NCBI GenBank assembly: GCA_907163375.1
Contig: CAJQUW010006319.1
Span: forward strand, 102,715 to 166,714
DNA length: 64,000 nt
Reading direction: 5' to 3'
Source: Prostheceraeus crozeri
Lineage: Eukaryota > Platyhelminthes > Polycladida > Euryleptidae
Positions 1-13,800 of the stretch are shown here, in pieces. The notes beneath the pieces were generated by a model, which was not told the DNA's origin, ran no database searches, and saw nothing but the letters and a program-made list of their open reading frames with translations. Position numbers and translations under genes: made by a program. The first letter of the stretch is position 1. Each line of letters starts with the position of its first letter.

Positions 1-148
1 GAGGAAAAATTTTCTCCCAAAATAACCCTAACCCTAGCCCTAAACACAATCACCCTAACCGCAACCGCAATAACCCTAGCCCTAACAGCAACAACCTTAA
101 CCCTAACCCCAACCCTAACAACAATAACCCTAACCCTAATTCTAGAAA
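1..148 (+). repeat. Partial satellite unit at window start (subfamily II)
   Basis: The window opens inside a unit, at the 3' end of its core (GAGGAAAAATTTTCTCCC). The spacer that follows is degenerate CCCTAA with the subfamily-II signature CCGCAACCGCAATAA and ends in CTAATTCTAGAAAGTT. The array therefore continues to the left of the window. The same spacer recurs almost unchanged at about 4,324-4,484. Confidence 0.9.
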
Positions 149-2440
149 GTTAACGGCGAACCTGGGATGTTTTGAGCTGTAGAGCGAAAACGAAGCATCC
201 GATGGGAAAACGGAGGGCAGATTCGGATTCGGAGTCAAATTCTATGTCGGCATGGAAAATTTGAAAGCCGTTGGAGAGGAAATTTGTTTTCCTAAAATAA
301 CCCTAACCCTAACCACAATAACCCTAACCCTAGACCTAACCCTAGCCTTAACTCCAACCCTAACCCTAGCCCCAACCCTAACCACAATAACCCTAAACCT
401 AACCCAAACCCTAACCCTAGCCCTAAGTCTAACCACAACAACCCAAGCCCTAGCCACAATGACCCTAACCCTAAACCTAACCCTAAACCTAACCCTAACC
501 ACAATAACCCTAACCCTAGAGAGTTAACGGCGAATTTTGGATGTTTTGGGCTGTAGAGCAAAAACGAAGCATCCGATGGAAAAAAGAAGGGCAGATTCGG
601 ATTCAGAGTCAAATTCTATATCGGCATGGTAAATTTGATAGCCATGGGAGAGGAAAAATTTTCTCCCAAAATAACCCTAACCTTAACCCTAGCCCTAACC
701 ACAATCACCCTAACCGCAACCGCAATAACCCTAGCCCTAACCGCAACAACCTTAACCCTAACCCCAACCCTAACCAAAATAACCCTAACCCTAACCCTAA
801 TTCTAGAAAGTTAACGGCGAACCTGGGATGTTTTGGGCTGTAGAGCGAAAACGAAGCATCCTATGGGAAAACGGAGGGCAGATTCGGATTCAGAGTCAAA
901 TTCTATATCGGCATGGCAAATTTGAAAGCCATGGGAGAGGAAAAATTTTTTCCTAAAATAACCCTAACCCTAACCACAATAACCCTAACCCTAACCACAA
1001 CAACCTTAACCCTAACCCCATCCACAATAACCCAAGACCTAGAGAGTTGACGGCGAACTTGGGATGTTTTGGGCTGTAGAGCGAAAACGAAGCATCGGAT
1101 GGGAAAACGGAGGGCAGATTCGGATTCAGAGTCAAAGTCTATATCGGCATGGTAAATTCGAAAGCCATGGGAGAGGGAAATTTTTTTCCTAAAATAACCC
1201 TAACCACAATAACCCTAACCCTAGCCACAACAACCTTAACCCTAACCCCAACCCTAACCAAAATAACCCTATCCCTAATTCTAGAGAGTTAACGGCGAAT
1301 TTGGGATGTTTTGGGCTGTAGAGCGAAAACGAAGCATCCGATGGGAAAACGGAGGGCAGATTCCGATTTAGATACAAAATTCTATATCGGCATGGCAAAT
1401 TTGAAAGCCATGGGAGACGAAGAATTCTTTCCTAAATAACCCTAACCCTAGCCCCAACCCTAACCACAACAACCCTAGCCCTAGCCACAATAACCCTAAC
1501 CCTAAACCTAACCCTAACCACAATAATTCTAACCCTAACCCTAGAGAGTTAACGGCGAATTTGATCTGTTTTGGGCTGTAGAGCGAAAACGAAGCATCCG
1601 ATGGGAAAACGGAGGGCAGATTCGGATTGAGAGTCAAATTCTATATCGGCATGGCAAATTTAAAAGCCATTGGAGAGGAAATTTTTTTCCTAAAATAACC
1701 CTAACCACAATGACCCTAACCCTAGCCCTAACCCCAACCCTAGCCACAATAACCCTAACCACAACAACCTTAACCCTAACCCTATCCATAATAACCCCAG
1801 CCCTAGAGAGTTAACGGCGAACTTGGGATGTTTTGGGTTGTAGAGCGAAAACGAAGCATCCGATGGGAAAACGGAGGGCAGATTCGGATTTAGAGTCAAA
1901 TTCTATATCGGCATGGCAAATTTGAAAGCCATTGGAGAGAAAAAATTTTTTTCCTAAAATAACCCTAACCACAATAACCCTAACCCTAGACCTAACTCCA
2001 ACCCTAACCCTAACTCTAGCCCCAAACCTAACCACAACAACCCTAGCCCTAGCTACAATAACCCTAACCCCAAACCTAACCCTAACCACAATAATTCTAA
2101 CCCTAACCCTAGAGAGTTAACGGCGAATTTGGGATGTTTTGGGCTGTAGAGCGAAAACGAAGCATCCGATGGGAAAACGGAGGGCAGATTCGGATTGAGA
2201 GTCAAATTCTATATCGGCATGGCAAATTTAAAAGCCATTGGAGAGGAAATTTTTTTCCTAAAATAACCCTAACCACAATGACCCTAACCCTAGCCCTAAC
2301 CCCAACCCTAACCCTAACCCTACCCACAATTACCCTAGCCCCAACCCTAACCCTACCCACAATAACCCTAGCCCCAACCCTAACCCTAACCACAGTTACC
2401 CTAACCCTAGCCACAATAACCCTAACCATAACCCTAGAAA
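149..2440 (+). repeat. Composite telomere-like satellite, 8 units
   Basis: Cores start (G of GTTAAC or its variant) at 149, 523, 810, 1046, 1288, 1548, 1810 and 2116. Each is about 150 bp and is followed by a spacer of degenerate CCCTAA hexamers. Unit 523 is subfamily II (GATAGCC in the core, TTTTCTCCC at its 3' end). The others are the common subfamily I. Unit 1288 carries an unusual core reading ATACAAAATTC where most have GAGTCAAATTC; the same variant returns at 5916, which marks a copied block. Only hexamer-variant reading frames are open here, with no gene-like codon structure. Confidence 0.9.
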
Positions 2441-4484
2441 GTTAATGGTAAACCTGGGATGTTTTGGGCTGTAGAGCGAAAATAAAGCATCCGATCGGAA
2501 CACGGAGGGCAGATTCGGATTCAGAGTGAAATTCTATATCGGCATGGTAAATTTGAAAGCCGTGGGAGAGGAAATTTTTTTCCTAAAATAACCCCACCCT
2601 AACCCTAACCCTAGCCCTGACCCTAACCCTAACTCAACCCCTAGCCCAAACCCCAACCCCAACCCTAGCCACAACAACCTTAACCCTAACCCCAACCCTA
2701 ACCAAAATAACCCTAACCCTAGCCCTAAGCCTAACCACAACAACCCTAGCCCTAGCCACAATGACCCTAACCCTAAACCTAACCCTAAACCTAACCCTAA
2801 CCACAATAACCCTAACCCTAGAGAGTTAACGGCGAATTTGGTCTGTTTTGGGCTGTAGAGCAAAAACGAAGCATCCGATGGGAAAAAGGAGGGCAGATTC
2901 GGATTTAGAGTCAAATTCTATATCGGCATGGTAAATTTGAAAGCCATGAGAGACGAAAAATTTTTTCCTAAAATAACACTAACCACAATAACCCTAACCC
3001 TAGACCTAACCCTAGCCCTAACTCAAACCCTAGCCCTAACCCTAACCACAATAACCCTACCCCTATTCCAAACCCTAACGAAAATAACCCTAACCCTAGC
3101 CCTAAGCCTAACCACAACAACCCTAGCCCTAGCCACAATGACCCTAACCCTAAACCTAACCCTAAACCTAACCCTAACCACAATAACCCTAACCCTAGAG
3201 AGTTAACGGCGAATTTGGGAAGTTTTGGGCTCTAGAGCAAAAACGAAGCATCCGATGGAAAGACGGATGGCAGATTCGGATTGAGAGTCAAATTCTATAT
3301 CGGCATGGTAAATTTGATAGCCATGGGAGAGGAAAAATTTTCTCCCAAAATAACCCTAACCCTAACCTTAACCCTAGCCCTAACCACAATCACCCTAACC
3401 GCAACCGCAATAACCCTAACCCTAACTGCAACAACCTTAACCTAACCCCAACCCTAACAACAATAACCCTAACCCTAGCCACAATAACCCTAACCCTAAC
3501 CCTAGAAAGTTAATGGCAAACCTGGGATGTTTTGGGCTGTAGAGCGAAAATAAAACATCCGATGGGAACACGGAGGGCAGATTCGGATTCAGAGTGAAAT
3601 TCTATATCGGCATGGTAAATTTGAAAGCCGTGGGAGAGGAAAATTTTTTTCCTAAAATAACCCCACCCTAACCCTAACCCTAGCCCTGACCCTAACCCTA
3701 ACTCTAGCCCTGGCCCCAACCCCAACCCTAGCCACAATAAACCTAGCCACAACAGCCTTAACCCTAACCCCAACCCTAACCAAAATAACCCTAACCCTAA
3801 TTCTAGAGAGTTAACGGCGAACCTGGGATGTTTTGGGCTGTAGAGCGAAAACGAAGCATCCGATGGGAAAAAGGAGGGCAGATTCGCATTTAGAGTCAAA
3901 TTCTATATCGGCATGGTAAATTTGAAAGCCATGAGAGAGGAAAAATTTTTTCCTAAAATAACACTAACCACAATAACCCTAACCCTAGACCTAACCCTAG
4001 CCCTAACTCAAACCCTAACCCTAACGATAGCCCTAACCCTAACCACAATAACCCTACCCCTAATCCAAACCCTAACCAAAATAACCCTAACCCTAGCCCT
4101 AAGCCTAACCACAACAACCCTAGCCCAGCCACAATGACCCTAACCCTAAACCTAACCCTAAACCTAACCCTAACCACAATAACCCTAACCCTAGAGAGTT
4201 AACGGCGAATTTGGTCTGTTTTGGGCTCTAGAGCAAAAACGAAGCATCCGATGGAAAAACGGAGGGCAGATTCGGATTGAGAGTCAAATTCTATATCGGC
4301 ATGGTAAATTTGATAGCCATGGGAGAGGAAAAATTTTCTCCCAAAATAACCCTAACCCTAACCATAACCCTAGCCCTAACCACAATCACCCTAACCGCAA
4401 CCGCAATAACCCTAGCCCTAACAGCAACAACCTTAACCCTAACCCCAACCCTAACAACAATAACCCTAACCCTAATTCTAGAAA
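2441..4484 (+). repeat. Two tandem ~1-kb higher-order copies of the satellite
   Basis: Cores start at 2441, 2825, 3202, 3509, 3810 and 4198. They form two three-unit sets in the same order: subfamily III (GTGAAATTC, AAAGCCGTGGG, then ATAACCCCACCC), subfamily I with AAAGCCATGAGAGA followed by ATAACACTAACC, then subfamily II with GATAGCC. Set one is 2441-3508 and set two is 3509-4484. The second and third units match at offsets of 985 and 996 bp. Most of the length difference lies in the spacer of the first unit, 384 bp against 301 bp. Confidence 0.85.
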
Positions 4485-6518
4485 GTTAACGGCGAACCTG
4501 GGATGTTTTGAGCTGTAGAGCGAAAACGAAGCATCTGATGGGAAAACGGAGGGCAGATTCGGATTCGGAGTCAAATTCTATGTCGGCATGGAAAATTTGA
4601 AAGCCGTTGGAGAGGAAAATTTGTTTTCCTAAAATAACCCTAACCCTAACCACAATAACCCTAACCCTAGACCTAACCCTAGCCTTAACTCCAACCCTAA
4701 CCCTAACCCTAGCCCCAACCCTAACCACAATAACCCTAAACCTAACCCAAACCCTAACCCTAGCCCTAAGTCTAACCACAACAACCCTAGCCCTTGCCAC
4801 AATGACCCTAACCCTAAACCTAACCCTAAACCTAACCCTAACCACAATAACCCTAACCCTAGAGAGTTAACGGCGAATTTTGGATGTTTTGGGCTGTAGA
4901 GCAAAAACGAAGCATCCGATGGAAAAAAGAAGGGCAGATTCGGATTCAGAGTCAAATTCTATATCGGCATGGTAAATTTGATAGCCATGGGAGAGGAAAA
5001 ATTTTCTCCCAAAATAACCCTAACCTTAACCCTAGCCCTAACCACAATCACCCTAACCGCAACCGCAATAACCCTAGCCCTAACCGCAACAACCTTAACC
5101 CTAACCCCAACCCTAACCAAAATAACCCTAACCCTAATTCTAGAAAGTTAACGGCGAACCTGGGATGTTTTGGGCTGTAGAGCGAAAATGAAGCATCGGA
5201 TGGGAAAACGGAGGGCAGATTCGGATTTAGAGTCAAAGTCTATATCGGAATGGTAAATTCGAAAGCCATGGGAGAGGGAAATTTTTTTCCTAAAATAACC
5301 CTAACCCTAACCACAATAACCCTAACCCTAACCACAATAACCCTAACCCTAACCACAACAACCTTAACCCTAACCCCATCCACAATAACCCAAGACCTAG
5401 AGAGTTGACGGCGAACTTGGGATGTTTTGGGCTGTAGAGCAAAAACGAAGCAACCGATGGGAAAACGGAGGGCAGATTCGGATTCAGAGTCAAATTCTAT
5501 GTCGGCAGGCAAATTTGAAAGCCATGGGAGAGGAAAATTTTTTTCCTAAAATAACCCTAACCCTAGCCCTAACCCCACCCTAACCCTAACCCTAGCCCTG
5601 ACCCTAACCCTAACCCTAGCCCTAGCCCCAACCCCAACCCCAACCCGATCCACAATAACCCCAGACCTAGAGAGTTTACGGCGAACTTGGGATGTTTTGG
5701 GCTGTAGAGCGAAAATCAAGCATCGGATGGGAAAACGGAGGGCAGATTCGGATTCAGAGTCAAAGTCTATATCGGCATGGTAAATTCGAAAGCCATGGGA
5801 GAGGGAAATTTTTTTCCTAAAATAACCCTAACCACAATAACCCTAACCCTAGCCACAACAACCTTAACCCTAACCCCAACCCTAACCAAAATAACCCTAT
5901 CCCTAATTCTAGAGAGTTAACGGCGAATTTGGGATGTTTTGGGCTGTAGAGCGAAAACGAAGCATCCGATGGGAAAACGGAGGGCAGATTCGGATTTAGA
6001 TACAAAATTCTATATCGGCATGGCAAATTTGAAAGCCATGGGAGAGAAAAATTTTTTTTCCTAAAATAACCCTAACCACAATAACCCTAAACCTAGCCCC
6101 AACCCTAACCACAACAACCCTAGCCCTAGCCACAATAACCCTAACCCTAAACCTAACCCTAACCACAATAATTCTAACCCTAACCCTAGAGAGTTAACGT
6201 CGAATTTGGGATGTTTTGGGTTGTAGAGCAAAAACGAAGCATCCGATGGGAAAACGGAGGGCAGATTCGGATTGAGAGTCAAATTCTATATCGGGATGGC
6301 AAATTTGAAAGCCATTGGAGAGGAAATTTTTTTTCCTAAAATAACCCTAACCACAATGACCCTAACCCTAGCCCTAACCCCAACCCTAACCCTAACCCTA
6401 CCCACAATAACCCTAGCCCCAACCCTAACCCTACCCACAATAACCCTAGCCCCAACCCTAACCCTAACCACGATTACCCTAACCCTAGCCACAATAACCC
6501 TAACCCTAACCCTAGAAA
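4485..6518 (+). repeat. Satellite block duplicating 149-1547 and 2116-2440
   Basis: Cores start at 4485, 4866, 5147, 5404, 5674, 5916 and 6193. The rare TATGTCGGCATGGAAAATTTG variant of the first unit occurs at about 240 and again at about 4,578. Matching positions run at offsets of 4,336-4,343 bp through the first units, 4,628 bp by unit 5916 (copy of 1288, same ATACAAAATTC variant), and 4,078 bp for 6193-6518 (copy of 2116-2440). The stepwise offset means whole units or parts of spacers were gained or lost after the copy was made. Confidence 0.85.
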
Positions 6519-8597
6519 GTTAATGGTAAACCTGGGATGTTTTGGGCTGTAGAGCGAAAATGAAGCCTCCGATGGGAACACGGAGGGCAAATTCGGATTC
6601 AGAGTGAAATTCTATATCGGCATGGTAAATTTGAAAGCCGTGGGAGAGGAAATTTTTTTTCCTAAAATAACGCCACCCTAACCCTAACCCTAGCCCTGAC
6701 CCTAACCCTAACTCTAGCCCTAGCCCCCACCCCAACCCCAACCCTAGCCACAATAACCCTAACCACAACAACCTTAACCCTAACCCTATCCACAATAACC
6801 CCAGCCCTAGAGAGTTAACGGCGAACTTGGGATGTTTTGGGTTGTAGAGCGAAAATGAAGCATCGGATGGGAACACGGATGGCAGATTCGGATTGAGAGT
6901 CAAATTCTATATCGGGATGGCTAATTTGAAAGCCATGGGAGAGGAAATTTTTTTTCCTAAAATAACCCTAACCCTAGCCCTAACCCCAACCCTAACCCTA
7001 ACCCTACCCACAATAACCCTAGCCCCAACCCTAACCCTAACCACAATTACGCTAACCCTAGCCACAATAACCCTAACCCTAACCCTAGAAAGTTAATGAC
7101 AAACCTCGGAAGTTTTGGGCTGTAGAGCGAAAACGAAGCCTCCGATGGGAACACGGAGGGCAAATTCGGATTCAGAGTGAAATTCTATATCGGCATGGTA
7201 AATTTGAAAGCCGTAAGAGAGGAAATTTTTTTTCCTAAAATAACCCCACCCTAACCCTAACCCTAGCCCTGACCCTAACCCTAACTCTAGCCCTAGCCCC
7301 CACCCCAACCCCAACCCTAGCCACAATAAACCTAACCACAACAACCTTAACCCTAACCCCATCCACAATAACCCCAGCCCTAGAGAGTTAACGGCGAACT
7401 TGGGATGTTTTGGGCTGTAGAGCGAAAATGAAGCATCGGATGGGAAAACGGAGGGCAGATTCGGATTTAGAGTCAAAGTCTATATCGGAATGGTAAATTC
7501 GAAAGCCATGGGAGAGGGAAATTTTTTTCCTAAAATAACCCTAACCCTAACCACAATAACCCTAGCCACAACAACCTTAACCCTAACCCCAACCCTAACC
7601 AAAATAACCCTATCCCTAATTCTAGAGAGTTAACGGCGAACCTGGGATGTTTTGGGCTGTAGAGCGAAAACGAAGCATCCGACGGGAAAACGGAGGGCAG
7701 ATTCGGATTTAGAGTCAAATTCTATATCGGCATGGCAAATTTGAAAGCCATCGGAGAGTAAAATTTTTTTCCTAAAATAACCCTAACCACAATAACCCTA
7801 ACCCTAGACCTAACTGCAACCCTAACCCTAACCCTAGCCCCAAACCTAACCACAACAACCCTAGCCCTAGCCACAATAACCCTAACCCTAAACCTAACCC
7901 TAACCACAATAATTCTAACCCTAACCCTAGAGAGTTAACGGCGAATTTGGGATGTTTTGGGCTGTAGAGCGAAAACGAAGCATCCGATGGGAAAACGGAG
8001 GGCACATTCGGATTGAGAGTCAAATTCTATATCGGCATGCTTAATTTGAAAGCCATGAGAGAGGAAAATTTTTTTCCTAAAATAACAGTAACCTTAATAA
8101 GCCTAACCCTAGACCTAACCCTAGCCCTAACTCAAACCCTAACCCTAACCCTAGCCCCAACCCTAACCACAATAACCCTTACCCTAACCCAAACCCTAAC
8201 CACAATAACCCTAACCCTAGCCCTAAGCCTAACCACAACAACCCTAGCCCTAGCCACAATGACCCTAACCCTAAACCTAACCCTAACCACAATAACCCTA
8301 ACCCTAGAGAGTTAACGGCGAATTTGGGATGTTTTGGGCTGTAGAGCACAAACGAAGCATCCGATGGAAAAACGGAGGGCAGATTCGGATTGAGAGTCAA
8401 ATTCTATATCGGCATGGTAAATTTGATAGCCATGAGAGAGGAAAAATTTTCTCCCAAAATAACCCTAACCCTAACCTTAACCCTAGCCCTAACCACAATC
8501 ACCCTAACCGCAACCGCAATAACCCTGGCCCTAACCGCAACAACCTTAACCGTAACCCCAACCCTAACCAAAATAACCCTAACCCTAATTCTAGAAA
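6519..8597 (+). repeat. Composite satellite, 7 units
   Basis: Cores start at 6519, 6814, 7092, 7387, 7629, 7934 and 8311. Units 6519 and 7092 are subfamily III with AACACGGAGGGCAAATTCGG and ATAACSCCACCC at the spacer start. Unit 8311 is subfamily II with its CCGCAACCGCAATAA spacer. Spacers in between are 5-50 hexamer variants long. Nothing non-repetitive is present. Confidence 0.88.
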
Positions 8598-10889
8598 GTT
8601 AACGGCGAACTTGGGATGTTTTGGGCTGTAGATCGAAAACGAAGCATCCGATGGGAAAACGGAGGGCAGATTCGGATTCGAAGTCGAATTCTATGTCGGC
8701 ATGGCAAATTTGAAAGCCATTGGAGAGGAAATTTGTTTTCCTAAAATAACCCTAACCCTAACCACAACAACGTTAACCCTAACCCCATCCACAATAACCC
8801 CAGCCCTAGAGAGTTGACGGCGAACTTGGGATGTTTCGGGCTGTAGAGCGAAAACGAAGCATCCGATGGGAAAACGGAGGGCAGATTCGGATTCAGAGTC
8901 AAATTCTATGTCGGCATGGCAAATTTGAAAGCCATGGGAGAGAAAAAATTTTTTCCTAAAATAACCCTAACCCTAGCCGTAACCCCAACCCTAACCCAAA
9001 CCCTAACCCCAACCCTACCCATAATAACCCTAGCCCCAACCCTAACCCTAACCACAATAACCCTAACCCTAGCCCCAACACTAACCACAATGACCCTAAC
9101 CATAGCCCCAACCCTAACCACAGTAACCCTAACCCTAGCCACAATAACCCTAACCCTAGCCCTAACGCTAGAGAGTTAATGGCAAACTTGGGATGTCTTA
9201 GGCTGTAGAGCGAAAACGAAGCATCCAATGGGAATACGGAGGGCAGATTCGGATTCAGAATCAAATTCTATATCGGCATGGTAAATTTGAAAGCCATGGG
9301 AGAGGAAAAATTTTATCCTAAAATAACCCTAACCGTAAACCTAACCCTAACCACAATGACCCAAACCACAATCTTAACCCTAACATTAACCCTAACCCTA
9401 ACGCAAACCCTAGAGATTTAACGGCGAACTTGGGATGTTTTGGGCTGTAGAACGAAAAGGAAGCATCGAATCGGAAAACGGAGGGCAGATTCGGATTCAG
9501 AGTCAAATTCTATATCGGCATGGTAAATTTGATAGCCATAGGAGAGGAAAATTTTTCCCAAAATAACCCTAACCCTAACCTTAACCCTATCCGCAATAAC
9601 CCTAGCCCTAACCAAAACCTAAACGTAACCACAACAAGCTTAACCCTAACCCTAGCCCTAACAACAATAACCCTAGCCCCAACCCTTAACCTAACCCTAA
9701 CCACAATAACCCTAACCCTAGACCTAACCCTAGACCTAACCCTAGCCCTAACTCCAACCCTAACCCTAACCGTAGCCCAAACCCTAACCACAATAACCCA
9801 AACCCTAACCACAATAACCCTAACCCTAGCCCTAAGCCTAACCACAATAACCCTAGCCCTAGCCACAATGACCCTAACCCTAAACCTAACCTTAACCACA
9901 ATAACCTTAACCCTCGAGAGTTAGCGGCGAACCTGGGATGTTTTGGGCTGTAGAGCGAAAACGAAGCATCCGATGGGAAAACGGAGGGCAGATTCGGATT
10001 TAGAGTCAAATTCTATATCGGCATGGTAAATTTCAAAGCCATGAGAGAGGAAAAATTTTTTCCTAAAATAACCCTAACCACAATAATCCTAACCCTAGAC
10101 CTAACCCTAGCCTTAACTCCAACCCTAACCCTAACCCTAGCCCCAACCCTAACCACAATAACCCTAACCCTAACCCAAACCCTAACCAAAATAACCCTAA
10201 CCCTAGCCCTAAGCCTAACCACAACAACCCTAGCCCTAGCCACAATGACCCTAACCCTAAACCTAACCCTAACCACAATAACCCTAACCCTAGAGAGTTA
10301 ACGGCGAATTTGGGATGTTTTTGGCTGTAGAGCAAAAACGAAGCATCCGATGGGAAAACGGAGGGCAGATTCGGATTGAGAGTCAAATTCTATATCGGCA
10401 TGGTAAATTTGATAGCCATGGGAGAGGAAAAATTTTCTCCCAAAATAACCCTAACCCCAACCTTAACCCTAGCCCTAACCACAATCACCCTAACCGCAAC
10501 CGCAATAACCCTAGACCTAACCGCAACAACCTTAACCCTAACCCCAACCCTAGCCACAATAACCCTAACCCTAACCCTAATTCTAGAAAGTTAACGGCGA
10601 ACCTGGGATGTTTTGGGCTGTAGAGAGAAAACGAAGCATCCGATGGGAAAACGGAGGATAGATTCGGATTTAGAGTCAAATTCTATATCGGCATGGTAAA
10701 TTTGAAAGCCATGGGAGAGGAAAAATTTTTTCCTAAAATAACCCTAACATAAGCCCTAACCCCAACCCTACCCACAATAACCCTAGCCCCAACCCTAACC
10801 CTAAGCACAATAACCCTAACCCTAGCCCCAACACTAACCACAATTACCCTAACCCTAGCCACAATAACCCTAACCCTAACCCTAGAAAG
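8598..10889 (+). repeat. Composite satellite, 7 units including long and short extremes
   Basis: Cores start at 8598, 8813, 9175, 9415, 9920, 10297 and 10590. Unit 8598 is only 215 bp long, while unit 9415 is 505 bp. Unit 9415 is a subfamily-II hybrid whose core ends TTTTTCCCAAAATAACC and whose spacer holds the rare string AAACGTAACC. The start of the 9415 core reads GATTTAACGG in place of GAGTTAACGG. Units 10297 and 10590 show typical subfamilies II and I. Confidence 0.87.
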
Positions 10890-13800
10890 GTATTGGCAAA
10901 CCTGGGATGTTTTGGGCTGTAGAGCGAAAACGAAGCATCCGATGGGAAAATGGAGAGCAGATTCGGATTCAGAGTCAAATTCTATGTCGGCATGGCAAGT
11001 TTGGAAGCCATGGCAGAGGAAAAATGATTTCCTAAAACAACCCTAACCCTAGCCCTAATCCCAAACCTAACCCCAGCCCTACCCACAATAACCCTAACCC
11101 TAGCCCTAACCACAACCCTAGCCCTAACCCTAACCACAACAACGCCAAACCTAACACTAACCCTAACCAAAATGACCCTAGCCCTAACCCCAACCCAAAC
11201 CCTAACCACAACAACCCTAACCCTTACCTCAACCACAATAACCCTAATCCCAACCACAATAACCCTAGCCCTAACACTAACTCTAACAACAGTAACCCTA
11301 ACCCTAGCCCTAACCCTAGAGAGTTAACGGCGAACTTGGGATGTTTTGGGCCACATATAGAAGACGAAGCATCGGATGGGAAAACGGAGGGCAGATTCGG
11401 ATTCAGAGTCAAATTCTATGTTGGCTTGGCAAATTTGAAGGCAATGGGAGAGGAAATTTTTTCCTAAAATAACCCTAACCACAATGACCCCAACCCTAGC
11501 CCTAACCCCAACCATAACCCCAACCCTAACCCTAACCCTATCCACAATAACCCTAGCCCCAACCCTAACCCTAACCACTACCCTAACCACAATAACCCTA
11601 ACCCTAGCCCTAACCCAAACCACAATAACCCTAACCACAACCCTAGCCCTAACCCTAACCACAACAACGCCAAACCTAACACTAACCCTAACCAAAATGA
11701 CCCTAGCCCTAACCCCAACCCTAACCCTAACCACAACAACCCTAACCCTTACCTCAACCACAATAACCCTAACCCCAACCACAATAACCCTAGCCCTAAC
11801 ACTAACTCTAACAACAGTAACCCTAACCCTAGCCCTAACCCTAGAGAGTTAACGGCGAACTTGGGATGTTTTGGGCCACAGAGCGAAGACGAAGCATCGG
11901 ATGGGAAAACGGAGGGCAGATTCGGATTCAGAGTCAAATTCTATATCGGCATGGCAAATTTGAAAGCCATGGGAGAGGAAATTTTTTTTCCTAAAATAAC
12001 CCTAACCACAATAACCCTAACCCTAACTCCAAACCTAATTCTAACCCTAGCCCCAACCCTAAACACAATAACCCTAACCCTAACACTAACCACAACAACC
12101 TTAACCCTAACCACAATTACCCTAACCAAAATAACCCTAATTCTAGAGATTTAACGGCGAACCTGGGATGTTTTGGTCTGTAGAGCGAAAACGAAGCATC
12201 CGATGGGAAAACGGAGGGCAGATTCGGATTGAGAGTCAAATTCTATATCGGCATGGCAAATTTGAAAGCCATGGGAGAGGAAATTTTTTTTCCTAAAATA
12301 ACCCTAACCACAATAACCCTAACCCTAGACCTAACCCTAGCCCTAACTCCAACCCTAATCCTAACCCTTGCCCCAACCCTAACCACAATAACCCTAACCC
12401 AAACCCTAACCACAATAACCCTAACCCTAACCACAACAACCCTAGTCCTAGCCACACTAACCCTAACCCTAAACCTAACCCTAACCACAATAATTCTAAC
12501 CCTAACCCTAGAGAGTTAACGGCGAACTTGGGATGTTTTGGGCCACAGAGCGAAGACGAAGCATCGGATGGGAAAACGGAGGGCAGATTCGGATTCAGAG
12601 TCAAATTTCTATATCGGCATGGCAAATTTGAAAGCCATGGGAGAGGAAATTTTTTTTCCTAAAATAACCCTAACCACAATAACCCTAACCCTAACTCCAA
12701 ACCTAATTCTAACCCTAGCCCCAACCCTAACCACAATAACCCTAACCCTAACCACAATTACCCTAACCAAAATAACCCTAATTCTAGAGAGTTAACGGCG
12801 AACCTGGGATGTTTTGGTCTGTAGAGCGAAAACGAAGCATCCGATGGGAAAACGGAGGGCAGATTCGGATTGAGAGTCAAATTCTATATCGGCATGGCAA
12901 ATTTGAAAGCCATGGGAGAGGAAATTTTTTTTCCTAAAATAACCCTAACCACAATAACCCTAACCCTAGACCTAACCCTAGCCCTAACTCCAACCCTAAT
13001 CCTAACCCTTGCCCCAACCCTAACCACAATAACCCTAACCCAAACCCTAACCAAAATAACCCTAACCCTAAACCTAACCCTAACCACAATAATTCTAACC
13101 CTAACCCTAGAGAGTTAACGGCGAATTTCGGATGTTTTGGGCTGTAGAGCGAAAACGAAGCATCCGATTGGAAAACGGAGGGCAGATTCGGATTGAGAGT
13201 CAAATTCTTTATCGGCATGGCAAATTTGAAAGCCATTGCAGAGGAAATTTTTTCCTAAAATAACCCTAACCACAATGACCCCAACCCTAGCCCTAACCCC
13301 AACCATAACCCCAACCATAACCCCAACCCTAACCCTAACCCTATCCACAATAACCCTAGCCCCAACCCTAACCCTAACCACTACCCTAACCACAATAACC
13401 CTAACCCTAGCCCTAACCCAAACCACAATAACCCTAACCACAACCCTAGCCCTAACCCTAACCACAACAACGCCAAACCTAACACTAACCCTAACCAAAA
13501 TGACCCTAGCCCTAACCCCAACCCTAACCCTAACCACAACAACCCTAAACCTTACCTCAACCACAATAACCCTAACCCCAACCACAATAACCCTAGCCCT
13601 AACACTAACTCTAACAACAGTAACCCTAACCCTAGCCCTAACCCTAGAGAGTTAACGGCGAACTTGGGATGTTTTGGGCCACAGAGCGAAGACGAAGCAT
13701 CGGATGGGAAAACGGAGGGCAGATTCGGATTCAGAGTCAAATTCTATATCGGCATGGCAAATTTGAAAGCCATGGGAGAGGAAATTTTTTTTCCTAAAAT

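Noticed and set aside
29-612. Antisense frame through the core reading NPNLPSVFPSDASF and similar
   Set aside because: It recurs with every core, opens at TTG rather than ATG, and continues into LGLG spacer translation. No conserved protein family is recognisable.
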